Assembly (NCBI RefSeq): GCF_017745275.1
Contig: NZ_JAGHZS010000010.1
Coordinates: 186,001 to 250,000, forward strand
Length of the DNA: 64,000 nt
Direction of reading: 5' to 3'
Source: Chitinophaga sp.
GTDB lineage: Bacteria > Bacteroidota > Bacteroidia > Chitinophagales > Chitinophagaceae
Numbering within the stretch: position 1 is the stretch's first letter; each line of letters opens with the position of its first letter. Below the pieces are notes generated by a model. The model worked only from the letters and a program-made list of their open reading frames with translations. It was not told where the DNA came from and searched no databases. A program made the position numbers and the translations under genes. Shown here piece by piece: positions 40,401 to 47,236 of the stretch.

Positions 40401-43400
40401 AACTCCGCAAAGTAGCTGATAAAGGAATTGGTTACGGCGTGCTGAAGTACATCAACAAAGCAGCCGGTTTACAGGGTAGGGATCCCTGGGATATCACCTT
40501 CAATTACCTCGGGCAGCTGGATAACATCACTAACGCTAACGACTATCTGAATATAGCAGCCGAAGAAGCCGGCAGTATGACCGGAGCCGGCTATCCGGTA
40601 CAGGAGAAGTTATTTATTAACGGCATTGTACAACAGGGTGAACTGGTGCTGGAATGGGGATACAGTGTGCTGCATTTTGCACCTGCTGATATAGCAGGGC
40701 TGGCAGACAAATATTTCCATCACCTGGACATCCTGATTGCACATTGCGCGTCACAAACAACATCATATTTTACGCCGGCGGATTATGGATTGAGCCAGGT
40801 CATCAGCAATGAGGCACTGGACAGGTTCCTGGATACACCCTACAAGGGTGCGCCCAGGCGTAACCAGGTAGCCGGCTTATACCGGCTCAGTGGTTTGCAG
40901 GAAGGAATGCTGTTTCATAGCCTCTATGATAAAACTGCCGGCGGGTATATTGATCAGTTTACCTGTGGTGTAGGTGAAATGAATCTTACATTGTTCCGGG
41001 AAAGCTGGGAGCTTTTGTTCCGGCAACATAGTATTCTGCGAAGCGCATTTTATTACGACGATTTTGTGATACCGGTACAATGTGTTTATCACGAAGTGAA
41101 GCTGCCGCTAACAGTACTGGACTACCGCCAGTTGAGCGGACCTGCGCAGGAGCTGGCAGTAGCTGCCTATGAAGCTGCTGAACGGAATGAGGGATTTGAT
41201 TTTTCGGCCGCACCATTGCTGCGTATTGGCCTGATACGTTTGGGAGAAGACCGTTATAAAATGGTCTGCACCTTCCACCATATTTTGTTGGATGGCTGGT
41301 CGTTGGCCGTATTGGTGGAAGAACTGCTGAATACCTATGAAGGGTTGGTAAAAGGAACCGCATTACCATCACCGGCAGAAGAAGACCGCTATGGCGACTA
41401 TATTCAGTATATGGATCGCCGTGATAAGGAAGTGGCTACCAACTACTGGCAGCATTACCTGGCGGGGATGGATACAGGTAGCCTGTTGCCGTTCATTGAC
41501 AGCACCGCCGACCGTAATAAAGGAATTGGTACCTATAAAAAAGAAATATTAAGCCTGGAAGGTCCGCTGGCGGAAGCTATCCAGCGATATGCACTGGAGA
41601 ACCAGGTTACCGTGAATACCCTGATGCAGGGCGTATGGGCGTACCTGTTACACAACTATACTGCGCAACAGGCGGTTACTTATGGTGTTATTGTTTCCTG
41701 CCGCCCGGAAGATTTACCGGGTGTAGAAAAAAGAGTAGGACTATACATTAATACGCTGCCGCTGCATGTAAAGGTAGCGGAAGAAGGAAACATAGCGGGA
41801 TGGCTGCAGGAGCTGCAAACAAGCCAGCGCCGGAGCCGGGAACACCAGTACACTGCGCTTAACCAGATTCAACAAATGATTGGTTTCACCGGGGATTTGT
41901 TTGACAGCATCCTGGTATTTGAAAACTATCCTATCAGCGATGAAGTATTTGCGGATCACTGGAGTTTGCGTATTGACAACTTTAATACCAGCGAACAAAC
42001 CAATTATCCTTTGGTGGTAATGGTTACTCCCGGTAAGAAAGCCAGTATTGAGTTTGCCTATAATGCTGCATTACTGGATAAGGTGTATGTACAGGAAATT
42101 GCCGCACATTTTGAATATGTATTGCAACAAATAACATATGCCAACATTGATCAGCTATCCGAATTGTCCGTGCTGAAACCTTCCACTGTCTGGCAGTTGC
42201 AAACACATGCTGCCATTAGTTATCCGAAGGATAAAACATTCCCGGAACTGTTTGCGGCACAGGCGGCACTAACGCCAAAGGCAACGGCTGTTGTATTTGA
42301 AGACACACAACTGACTTACAAAGAGCTGAATGAAAAATCAAATCAGCTGGCACATTACCTGCGTCAGCAGGGTGTAAAAGCAGGTGCGTTGGTGCCTTTG
42401 TATATAGACAGATCCGCAGAGATGATAGTGGCCATATTAGGTATCGTAAAAGCTGGTGCTGCCTATGTACCCATTGATCCTGATTTCCCGGCAGATCGTA
42501 TGGCCTTTATGTTGAAAGATACCCGTGCAGAGGTGGTGGTGAGCAATAATGCCGGTAAGGCCAAACTACCTGCTGGTACCACCGCGCAGGTGGTGACACT
42601 GGATGGTGATGCCGCGGAAATTGACCGTTGCAAAGTGAAAGCAGTGGCTGCTGCTGCTTCACCTGATGGACCGTTGTATGTAATTTATACCTCCGGCAGT
42701 ACCGGTAATCCGAAAGGAGTAGTGATTACACATCGTAACCTCACAGACTACCTGTATGGGCTGAAAGCCGTATTGCCGGTAACGGAATGCAGCTCCTTTG
42801 GATTGCTTTCCAGCATTGCCACTGATCTGGGTAATACGGTCCTGTTCCCTCCATTGATTACCGGTGGTACCCTGCATGTGTTTTCCAAAGAGATGATCAG
42901 CGATGGGGAATTGCTGTGCGATTATTTTGCTGCTCACCCGATAGATGTTATCAAAATAGTGGCTTCGCACTGGAAGGCATTGTCGGCTTCCGGCCGGTTA
43001 TTGTTGCCGGAGAAACTGCTCATTTTTGGCGGGGAGGCGTTGGAAACAGCCGTGGTGAACAGTATCCGTGCTTATGGTTCTCATTGCACTATCGTGAATC
43101 ACTATGGCCCAACGGAAACGACTATAGGAAAATTATTACATGTAGTGGGAGACGAAACAGTCTATGGCCACCACATTCCTATTGGTAAACCATTTTCCAA
43201 TACCAGGGTATATGTGCTGAATGCGGCGGGCAAGTTATGCCCGGTGGGTGTTCCCGGGGAATTATATATTGGTGGTGATGGGGTATCAGCCGGCTATTTA
43301 AATAATGACGATTTAACAGCAGACCGCTTTATCGCGGATCCGTTTGATGGAGCGGCTGCTTCGAAACTATATCGTACTGGCGACCTGGTAAAGATGTTGC

Positions 43401-46400
43401 CGGACGGGAACATCCTGTTTGCCGGTCGTGCAGATGACCAGGTAAAGATTCGCGGTTATCGTGTAGAACTGGGGGAAGTAGAAAAGGCGTTACTACAAAC
43501 TGGCCTGGTTAGCCAGGCCATAGTAGTGGCGCGTGGGGAAAGCAGTGGCGGCAAGCGCCTGGTTGGGTATGTAATCGGGGAAGAAGCCATAGATCGTGAA
43601 GCGGTATTAGCACAGCTGGGAGCGCACTTGCCGGAATATATGATTCCTTCGGCATTGGTAGTGCTGGACAGTTTTCCCCTATTGGCCAATGGTAAAGTGG
43701 ATAAAAAGTCCCTGCCGGATCCTGAACAAGCCGGGGCTACAGCAGGATATACTGCGCCGGTAAGCGACACCGAGCAAATATTGGCCGGCATCTGGTCCTC
43801 TTTGCTGGAGGTAGAACAGGTAGGCGTGCATGACGATTTCTTCGCCTTAGGTGGTCACTCCCTGCTGGCGATACGCGTAGTATCCGCTATCCGGAAAGCA
43901 CTTGATGTGGAAGTGGCCATTGGCGATATATTCGATTATCCTACGGTGGTATCGCTGGCGGTGCGCCTGGGAGAGCATTCCGACGCAGCTACTGTTCCGC
44001 CTATTGCCAGGTATGAACGCCCTGCACGTATTCCACTTTCGTATAGCCAGGAACGTTTATGGTTTATTGACCAGCTGGAAGGTAGTGTACAATATCATAC
44101 GCTGGCGGTACTGCGATTAAATGGGAACCTGCAGATTGCGGGATTAGCGGATGCGCTGCAAACTATTGTGAACCGCCACGAAGTGCTACGTACTGTTATT
44201 TTACAGGAAGGGGGAGTCCCTTATCAGCATGTGCTGGATAAGGATGGATGGCAGTTACAGGTGATAGATGAGCCGATATATAAAGAAGACCACCTGGCAT
44301 TACAGACATATGTTCAGTCGCTGCTGGCTGTTCCGTTTGAACTGCATGCAGATCATATGTTGCGTGCGCACCTGATAGTTACCGGGCCAGCAGCATATCT
44401 GCTGGTATTTACACTGCATCATATCGCGTCCGATGGCTGGTCTACCGGCATCATCGTGAAAGAGGTAGCGGCATTGTACGCTGCCTGGGTAGCCGGTACA
44501 ACTGCCGAACTAACGCCTTTAAACATCCAGTATGCCGACTATGCTATCTGGCAACGGAATCATTTGTCGGGAACATTGCTGGATAAAAAAATAAATTACT
44601 GGAAAGAAAAGCTGCAAGGGGTTGCTACACTGCAATTCCCAACAGACTATCCGCGTCCTGCCATTCAGAGCACCCGTGGCGCTATCAAAAGCTTCCAGTT
44701 GGACAAAGCCCTGTCACAACAGTTGCAGGACTTGTCGCAGCAACAGGGTACTACGCTTTTTATGACATTACTGGCTGCATTCAACGTGTTGCTGTACCGT
44801 TATACCGGTCAGGAAGATATCTGCATAGGCAGCCCGATTGCCGGCAGAACGCAGCAGGAAGCAGAAGCGCTGATAGGATTTTTTGTTAACACGCTGGCAT
44901 TGCGCAGTGATCTGGGTAATGACCCTTCCTTTGCTACGTTGCTGCAACAGGTGAAACGTACTACACTTGGCGCCTATGAGCACCAGGAAGTGCCGTTTGA
45001 AAGGATAGTGGAAGCAATGGTGAAAAAGCGTGATCTCAGCAGAACGCCACTGTTCCAGGTGATGTTTGAATTACAGCATGTGCCGGAAAATGCAGCCTTA
45101 CGGTTAGATGACCTGCAGTTATCGCTTGAGAAAACAGATCCCGCCACAACGCAGTTTGATTTTACTTTCTCCCTGGAAGAAAGCAGTACCGGTTTAGCGG
45201 GAACGGTGATGTATTGTGAAGATCTCTTTGCGGAGGAAACGATACAAAGGCTGATCATTCATTTTGAGCAATTGCTCCGGGCGGTGGTGCAGTCGCCGGC
45301 TGCCAGGATCAGCACATTGGATATGCTGACACCTACAGAAAGAGAACAGCTGCTGGTAACGTTTAACGATAACATCGTAGCGTGGCCGGAAGAAGAAACC
45401 ATCCCGGGACTCTTTATCAAACAGGCAGCCAATACCCCGGATGCGGTTGCGCTGGCATTTGAAGGTACTCAACTCAGCTACAGGGAGCTGGATGAGCGCT
45501 CCAATCAACTGGCGAATTACCTGCAACATCACGGTGTGCAGGAAGATACGCTGGTGCCGGTTTGCATCGCGCGTGGTCCGGAAATGATTATTGCGATACT
45601 GGGTATTATGAAGGCGGGAGGTGCTTATGTACCGGTGGATCCGGAATACCCGGCAGAACGTATCAGCTATATGCTGGAAGACAGCAACGCTACCGTGGTA
45701 GTTACTACTAATGATCTTCGCCCGCAGCTACCGGCCCAAAAAGGATTACATATTGTAACACTGGATGGGGATAGTATTTCGCTGCAGCAGGCACCAGTTA
45801 CTACACCGGCCATCCTGCCGGCACCGCATCAGTTGTCATATGTGATTTATACTTCCGGATCTACCGGCCAGCCCAAAGGGGTAATGGTAGAACACCGTGG
45901 TATGCTGAATCATTTGTTTGCCAAAATAAATGACCTGCAAATCAATGATAAAACCAGGTTAGCCTATACCGCTTCCTACACTTTTGATATTTCCGTTTGG
46001 CAGATGTTTGCCGCACTTGTTTGCGGAGGAACAACGGTCATCTATACGAATCAGCTCATCTTCCAGCCATCGGCATTTTTACAGTCTATTGCTGAAAACA
46101 AGATCAGCATACTGGAAATAGTGCCTTCTTACCTGGCGGTTATCTTACAGGAAAAAACAACTGTTAACGCCAGCGCCCTGCAATACTTGATGGTGACCGG
46201 CGAAGCAGTGAGCCAGTCGTTACTGAAACAATGGTTTAATCATTCTTCATTTGGTAAGATCCCGGTAGTCAATGCCTATGGCCCTACAGAGGCATCGGAT
46301 GATATTTGTCATCATATCATGCATCAGGCACCATTGAGTGCCAATGTGCCATTAGGCAAGCCGGTGCAGAACCTGCGTATATACGTGCTGGATACTAAGA

Positions 46401-47203
46401 AGCAGCTGTGCCCGGTAGGTGTGATCGGGGAGATATGTGTGGCCGGTGTGGGAGTATCGCGTGGTTATCTCAATAAAGTAGCATTAACAGCAGAAAAATT
46501 CATCAAAGATCCGTTTACCACGGATAGTCAGGCCCGCATGTACTGTACCGGGGACCTGGGCAGATGGCTCCCGGATGGTACCATTGAATACCTGGGCCGT
46601 ATAGACGAACAGGTAAAGATCAGTGGGTTCCGCATTGAGCTGGGAGAAATAGAAAGTGTTTTACAACAATGTAAGGCTGTGCATCAGGCGGTTGTACTGG
46701 CAAAAACAGATGGTGATGGTATCAAACGGCTGGTAGCATATATAGTTCCCACGAACACCTTTAACCGGGAGGAAATTTATACCTGGCTGATGGAACGGTT
46801 ACCGGAGTTTATGATTCCCGCCATGTTGATTGCAATGGATAAACTACCGCTGACCGATAATGGAAAGATTGATAAGAAAGCGTTACCGGAACCGGATATC
46901 AGTGCCTTGTCGTCTACGGTATATGTGGCGCCTTCCAATGCTACAGAAGTGATACTTGCATCTATTTGTGAAGGTTTAATGAACCTGGAACGGATAGGGG
47001 TACACGATAATCTTTTTGAACTGGGTATGCACTCCCTGCTGGTAATGCGGTTGGCTGCGGCAGTACAAAAGGAGTTCGGGTTGCAGGTATCAGTTAGAAC
47101 ATTTTTTCAACTGGCCACCATCGCTATGCTGGCTAAGTACATAGCTGTTAACCAGGAGTTTACCGAACAGGAATTTGGGAAGAGTAAAACCATCACGCTG
47201 TAA
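29492..47203 (+). CDS. Hybrid lipopeptide synthetase 1: FAAL-ACP-KS-AT-ACP-AMT-C-A-PCP-E-C-A-PCP-C-A-PCP
   Basis: Megasynthase of 5,903 aa (residues counted from the ATG at 29492; a TTG at 29480 would add four). It activates a fatty acid as acyl-AMP and loads it on ACP1 (Ser626). It extends it by one malonyl-type unit using KS (Cys859) and AT (Ser1310) on ACP2 (Ser1630). The beta-keto group is converted to a beta-amine with a PLP aminotransferase (Lys2078). Three amino acids are then added: a D-residue (PCP1 Ser3268 plus epimerase), Asp (PCP2 Ser4790) and a Dab-like residue (PCP3 Ser5848). The order resembles mycosubtilin/iturin synthetase MycA/ItuA, except that AT is in cis. The C-terminal tail ends SKTITL and probably docks onto the TubC-type domain of the next protein, whose gene starts 33 bases on. 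No thioesterase is present. Confidence 0.95.
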   Translation: MEKLPRPQTLPEILLRRKDVKEKGITFISGSNNEEFLSYQQLYTKAVSWLGFLQDSGLKPGDELVLQIEDHKTFLQIFWASILGGIIPVPVAVTYQGENAQKLFKIRTFLNNPTLFTNAVHHEKLTTTAFADNTVEEHRFEKVLFAEELEGYTGTGEIYPATPDTIAFLQFSSGSTGNPKGVVLTHKNLVTNIYAATAAQQLNENDSHLSWMPLTHDMGLIGFHLYPIGIGVDQYLMPTDLFIRNPLLWLQKVSEHRVTITCSPNFGYKYYLNQFTTEKGKGLDLSCVKALLNGAEPVSAALCRTFMDTLRPFQLHPLAMCAGYGLAEATLEVTWPGLRKPLKTITVQRDALTIGQSVTVQRSNENIKDSVEIVNMGYVIDGVAVRVCNEQEKELPDGHMGILWIRGDAVTRRYYNNEAATKATISKDGWLNTGDTGFFLKGDLFVIGRVKDIIFVNGGNVYPHDVETTLEQLEGIETGKVVVCGVPDEETGTEAIVVFLLHKSSVRKFLPVIGQVKRFVAAKLGLEVKHVLPVRKVPKTTSGKVKRYLFVEDYRKGVYDDVLREIAAEGKLVQEEVPVPVAAPAVSQQEVKVIRQWLIQWLQERLKLTAADIAAERSFAEYGVTSMQAVLLAADLETLLGAPVDKTVIYNFSTVATLSQHLAATGKVPVIKKAATNDVPEVTDNRVAVVGIGCRFPGGIDTPEAFWNLLSEQRSGVTVVPQHRWNVDDYFSSDEEALGKMYTRTGGFIDQVDQFDPLFFGISPREAVGMDPQQRLLLEVCWEALEHAGIQPSALKGSNTGIFIGMGTDDYQQIVHQHTPPALFEDAFSSLGLERSIAAGRLAYVLDFHGPVVQSDTACSSSLLSIHQACQHLLLGECSVALAGGVNLMLAPETSIRLCRMKALSPSGQCKTFDDSADGYVRGEGAGIVVLKRYDKALADGDNILAVIRGSAVNHDGASNGLTAPNGIAQQQLIEKALEHAGVAAHTVQYVETHGTGTKLGDPVEVQALHAVYGRSRSAGQPLLVGAVKTNIGHLEAAAGIAGFIKTVLSLQHQQLPAILNYHTPNRFIPWKDISVKVVDKSIAWEPGVAGRRAAVSSFGLSGTNVHVILEEAVTPTAVQPEKVVRPAYPLLLSAKTPAALKELAGKYDTFLAGSLADIADISYSSAFTREHFPHRAALAVTDPQQAREQLQAFIAHPFASQVVTGNTHQPPGQLVWLFSGGGSQYWGMGRDLYENNSIFKNIIDHCDGYLKTCWGMSLTDLLYKKDKDEANTLLLQMTYFQPAIFAISCALSAVWKSWGITPDIVAGHSVGEYAAAYVAGVFSLDDGLKLVTERARLMQSVKEPGAMATIFATEEMVSEAIRPYENDLTIAAVNGPALTVISGKKKAIGAALQSLQQAGVNARELLIAHASHSPLMEPILKEFREVATTIRYHQPSLQLVSNVTGNVVTNEVTHADYWCRHIVLPVQFFKSIQTINALGGQVLMELGPQPNLLSMVQLSASYEEDCLLPAMHMDKSSWSTMLRCLMSLYTKGIPVNWPAFYDSPGYRKVSLPTYAFHRQPYWIDVAATHPSLPAPPTHKSSVMTETKQAPADQRSAVLADVAGIFGSLLKIPPAEININTRFLELGADSLILASAVRKIEKKYGLNFTIRQLFETITSLDLMAGYIMEHSGNLPAPEVAVVAAPVTSVVNTAPAVASLPAVNAPVVAANTDPSLTQRLFNIVEQQLQLLSAQLGTAQPLPAVSLPVPVPAPALANNTTPVRATVALPQNGTIGEAPKKHASIFPKMEKKPGQTGYSAAQQAYLDAFIQRYNAKTKTSKALTQQYRPVLADNRASAGFRFSTKELVYPILAASSQGATITDVDGNKYVDLAMGFGVDLLGHCPPAVMTALQQQLQQGFQLGPQTPLAGQAATLVTKLTGMERASFHNSGTEAVMTAIRLARTVTGRKKIAVFAGAYHGHFDGTLAAPEDLERTHAGVPMAPGIVENMVADVLVFDYHHPDVVEHIRAHAHELAALVVEPVQSRRPGYQPKALLHELRSMTAAENVALIFDEMITGFRIHPGGAQAHFGVRADLATYGKIAGGGLPIGIIAGSSRFMNALDGGIWQYGDDSYPAVDTTFFAGTFCKHPLSMASSLALLQELDRRGPALQQQLNIRTTRLVQDISAFFEENQVPIQIHSFGSLFYFAINTNMDLFFYHLLEKGVYIWEGRTCFLSDAHSDEDIDFIARSIKDSIRELQQAGFLPTPAVATEPVSAQITTEMLNSAPAPVKLQQRPARIPVSFSQERLWFVHLLEGSVQYHVPMLLKIKGKLNTRVLRYALQDIVNRHEILRTVIDASGDEVAQRILDKNRWQLRITNVDFDVEDAGALSAYITPLIDQPFDLQQDHMLRGDLLRFSEEEYLLVLTAHHISFDGLSADIVLLELLALYEAYLNGSKTNLTPLRLQYADYAIWLRSPLVTAMLDEKLNYWKERLAGVSPINLPLDYARPAIQTTNGDIVTLALDRELIQQVLKLCPQQEVTLYMLLLTTFKVLLYRYTGQEDICIGSPTAGRMREEEEELIGFFVNTLVLRSDLSNNPSFATLLKQVKQTLLSAYDYQEVPFEKIVGAVVKNREQDRNLLQQVIFGLEKTPDFATLKLGEATLSQQLLGRTTTMADLNFYILENPDGSLVANIEYCTDLFKKETITRMLLHYEQLLRAVVVSPEQRIGALPMLTAAEQQLLTIGFNNTAVNYPTDKTAIALFEAQAARIPDAAALLFEEAKLTYRQLNEQAGQLAHHLQHNGVKAGALVPVCIERSLEMIVTILAIMKTGAAYVPIDPDYPTDRISYVLDDTMASVLVTSRACAAKLPVKDFLRIIILEDERELIAKHPVTSPATVLRPEDLAYVIYTSGSTGKPKGVMIEHRGLVNLALSQREALRLKEGTRSLQFASLGFDASCYEIFNTLLSGGILVLPAKNDLLSAENFAALVNKHQVEVVTLPPSYQHTIKHVLGPVKTIVSAGEAMMLEDAKEMMSDGVRLINAYGPTENTVCTSLTDQPILENDVVVIGKPIANVQVYLLDINDGLAPLGVTGEICVGGANLARGYLHRDELTAEKFIPNPFRDTPGNRLYRTGDLGRWLPDGNIEYLGRKDDQVKIRGYRIELGEIESVMLKCALISQAVVLARADDTGNKRLIGYIVPNGEFDKAGIIAYLKDWLPDYMIPALLVPQEAFPVTVNGKIDRKALPDPDVTESRTSIYEAAQDEMQAAIAGIWQELLGVERVGIHDNFFELGGDSIIIIQVVSRARRLGYMLQVGDLFTHPTIAKLSGLLASQQSIEVAQAETVQEGSIGLLPIQEWYFGKNNTDAHYNQSILLTVDKKIVPARISAAVAALTRYHDALRYTYQHNNGEWEQLDGVQEGSVEIIDLQAIAPEKLAAQIHQHGERIQGSLDIKQGKLVQAALLLTPASESHHRLLLVIHHLVVDGVSWRIILDDLQLLLKKANVNNELEVLGRKSSSYRQAYDALLKYSRKERLLGQHNYWQQIVQGYIPLRTTTGYEGRITMADTGLHVVRLNALQTQRLLKEVPAAYHTEINDILLAALALTLAEWNGRGEVSIGLEGHGREDAVLGIDTSHTVGWFTNLYPVLLQLPADSSPGNLLKEVKEQLRKVADKGIGYGVLKYINKAAGLQGRDPWDITFNYLGQLDNITNANDYLNIAAEEAGSMTGAGYPVQEKLFINGIVQQGELVLEWGYSVLHFAPADIAGLADKYFHHLDILIAHCASQTTSYFTPADYGLSQVISNEALDRFLDTPYKGAPRRNQVAGLYRLSGLQEGMLFHSLYDKTAGGYIDQFTCGVGEMNLTLFRESWELLFRQHSILRSAFYYDDFVIPVQCVYHEVKLPLTVLDYRQLSGPAQELAVAAYEAAERNEGFDFSAAPLLRIGLIRLGEDRYKMVCTFHHILLDGWSLAVLVEELLNTYEGLVKGTALPSPAEEDRYGDYIQYMDRRDKEVATNYWQHYLAGMDTGSLLPFIDSTADRNKGIGTYKKEILSLEGPLAEAIQRYALENQVTVNTLMQGVWAYLLHNYTAQQAVTYGVIVSCRPEDLPGVEKRVGLYINTLPLHVKVAEEGNIAGWLQELQTSQRRSREHQYTALNQIQQMIGFTGDLFDSILVFENYPISDEVFADHWSLRIDNFNTSEQTNYPLVVMVTPGKKASIEFAYNAALLDKVYVQEIAAHFEYVLQQITYANIDQLSELSVLKPSTVWQLQTHAAISYPKDKTFPELFAAQAALTPKATAVVFEDTQLTYKELNEKSNQLAHYLRQQGVKAGALVPLYIDRSAEMIVAILGIVKAGAAYVPIDPDFPADRMAFMLKDTRAEVVVSNNAGKAKLPAGTTAQVVTLDGDAAEIDRCKVKAVAAAASPDGPLYVIYTSGSTGNPKGVVITHRNLTDYLYGLKAVLPVTECSSFGLLSSIATDLGNTVLFPPLITGGTLHVFSKEMISDGELLCDYFAAHPIDVIKIVASHWKALSASGRLLLPEKLLIFGGEALETAVVNSIRAYGSHCTIVNHYGPTETTIGKLLHVVGDETVYGHHIPIGKPFSNTRVYVLNAAGKLCPVGVPGELYIGGDGVSAGYLNNDDLTADRFIADPFDGAAASKLYRTGDLVKMLPDGNILFAGRADDQVKIRGYRVELGEVEKALLQTGLVSQAIVVARGESSGGKRLVGYVIGEEAIDREAVLAQLGAHLPEYMIPSALVVLDSFPLLANGKVDKKSLPDPEQAGATAGYTAPVSDTEQILAGIWSSLLEVEQVGVHDDFFALGGHSLLAIRVVSAIRKALDVEVAIGDIFDYPTVVSLAVRLGEHSDAATVPPIARYERPARIPLSYSQERLWFIDQLEGSVQYHTLAVLRLNGNLQIAGLADALQTIVNRHEVLRTVILQEGGVPYQHVLDKDGWQLQVIDEPIYKEDHLALQTYVQSLLAVPFELHADHMLRAHLIVTGPAAYLLVFTLHHIASDGWSTGIIVKEVAALYAAWVAGTTAELTPLNIQYADYAIWQRNHLSGTLLDKKINYWKEKLQGVATLQFPTDYPRPAIQSTRGAIKSFQLDKALSQQLQDLSQQQGTTLFMTLLAAFNVLLYRYTGQEDICIGSPIAGRTQQEAEALIGFFVNTLALRSDLGNDPSFATLLQQVKRTTLGAYEHQEVPFERIVEAMVKKRDLSRTPLFQVMFELQHVPENAALRLDDLQLSLEKTDPATTQFDFTFSLEESSTGLAGTVMYCEDLFAEETIQRLIIHFEQLLRAVVQSPAARISTLDMLTPTEREQLLVTFNDNIVAWPEEETIPGLFIKQAANTPDAVALAFEGTQLSYRELDERSNQLANYLQHHGVQEDTLVPVCIARGPEMIIAILGIMKAGGAYVPVDPEYPAERISYMLEDSNATVVVTTNDLRPQLPAQKGLHIVTLDGDSISLQQAPVTTPAILPAPHQLSYVIYTSGSTGQPKGVMVEHRGMLNHLFAKINDLQINDKTRLAYTASYTFDISVWQMFAALVCGGTTVIYTNQLIFQPSAFLQSIAENKISILEIVPSYLAVILQEKTTVNASALQYLMVTGEAVSQSLLKQWFNHSSFGKIPVVNAYGPTEASDDICHHIMHQAPLSANVPLGKPVQNLRIYVLDTKKQLCPVGVIGEICVAGVGVSRGYLNKVALTAEKFIKDPFTTDSQARMYCTGDLGRWLPDGTIEYLGRIDEQVKISGFRIELGEIESVLQQCKAVHQAVVLAKTDGDGIKRLVAYIVPTNTFNREEIYTWLMERLPEFMIPAMLIAMDKLPLTDNGKIDKKALPEPDISALSSTVYVAPSNATEVILASICEGLMNLERIGVHDNLFELGMHSLLVMRLAAAVQKEFGLQVSVRTFFQLATIAMLAKYIAVNQEFTEQEFGKSKTITL
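31540..34510 (+). other. Extension module: KS-AT-ACP2
   Basis: The KS (about residues 685-1115) has DTACSSSL with Cys859, ETHGTGTKLGDP, and KTNIGHLEAAAG, so the Cys-His-His triad is complete. The AT (about 1215-1570) has GHSVGEY with Ser1310. Its specificity motif is HASH (1410-1413), between malonyl HAFH and methylmalonyl YASH. ACP2 carries Ser1630 in LGADSL. No ketoreductase is present, so the beta-keto group is kept for transamination. Confidence 0.88.
34870..36215 (+). other. Embedded class III aminotransferase (AMT) domain
   Basis: A glutamate-1-semialdehyde aminomutase-like domain within the assembly line. It includes the lead-in ALTQQYRPVLADNRASAGF, HNSGTEAVMTAIRLAR, AGAYHGHFDG, FDEMITGFR and the PLP lysine Lys2078 in TYGKIAGGGLP. 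The same arrangement in MycA and McyE puts an amine on the beta-carbon of the ACP-bound beta-ketoacyl chain. It is separated from ACP2 by a long Ala/Pro/Val-rich linker (about 34,510-34,870). Confidence 0.9.
36300..40740 (+). other. NRPS module 1: C-A-PCP-E, aromatic residue predicted, D-configured
   Basis: C1 has HHISFDG and must accept the beta-amino acyl chain. The A-domain pocket, aligned to GrsA positions 235, 236, 239, 278, 299, 301, 322, 330, 331 and 517, reads DAYTVAAVCK. This is close to known Phe/Tyr codes. PCP1 has the LGGDSI form (Ser3268) that usually precedes epimerisation. The E domain follows, with HHLVVDGVSW, EGHGRE, VGWFTNLYPV and NYLGQ, all intact. Confidence 0.82.
40800..43980 (+). 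other. NRPS module 2: DCL-type C-A-PCP, Asp predicted
   Basis: C2 starts with LSGLQEGMLFHSLYD and has HHILLDGW. It is of the type that joins a D-residue to an L-residue, consistent with the epimerase just upstream. The A pocket reads DLTKIGHIGK, one change from the textbook Asp code DLTKVGHIGK. PCP2 Ser4790 lies in LGGHSLLA. Confidence 0.85.
43232..43275 (+). repeat. 44-bp identical block in A2 (partner in A6)
   Basis: Identical over 44 bases to 56201-56244. It encodes the KLCPVGVPGELYIGG region of the two Asp-type A domains. The flanks are also very similar, which points to module duplication or gene conversion. Confidence 0.75.
44000..47140 (+). other. NRPS module 3: LCL-type C-A-PCP, Dab predicted, with odd core motifs
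   Basis: C3 has HHIASDGW. The A pocket reads DIWEMTADDK, close to the Dab code DIWELTADDK that I recall from Pseudomonas synthetases. Core A7 is YCTGDL (Cys5685 in place of Arg/Lys) and core A8 is KISGFRIELGE (Ser5711 in place of Arg). PCP3 has LGMHS with Met5846 where Gly is normal; Ser5848 is present. Confidence 0.75.
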
Positions 47204-47236
47204 TCGGCTAACCATTTCGTTTTTAAATTTTTAACT

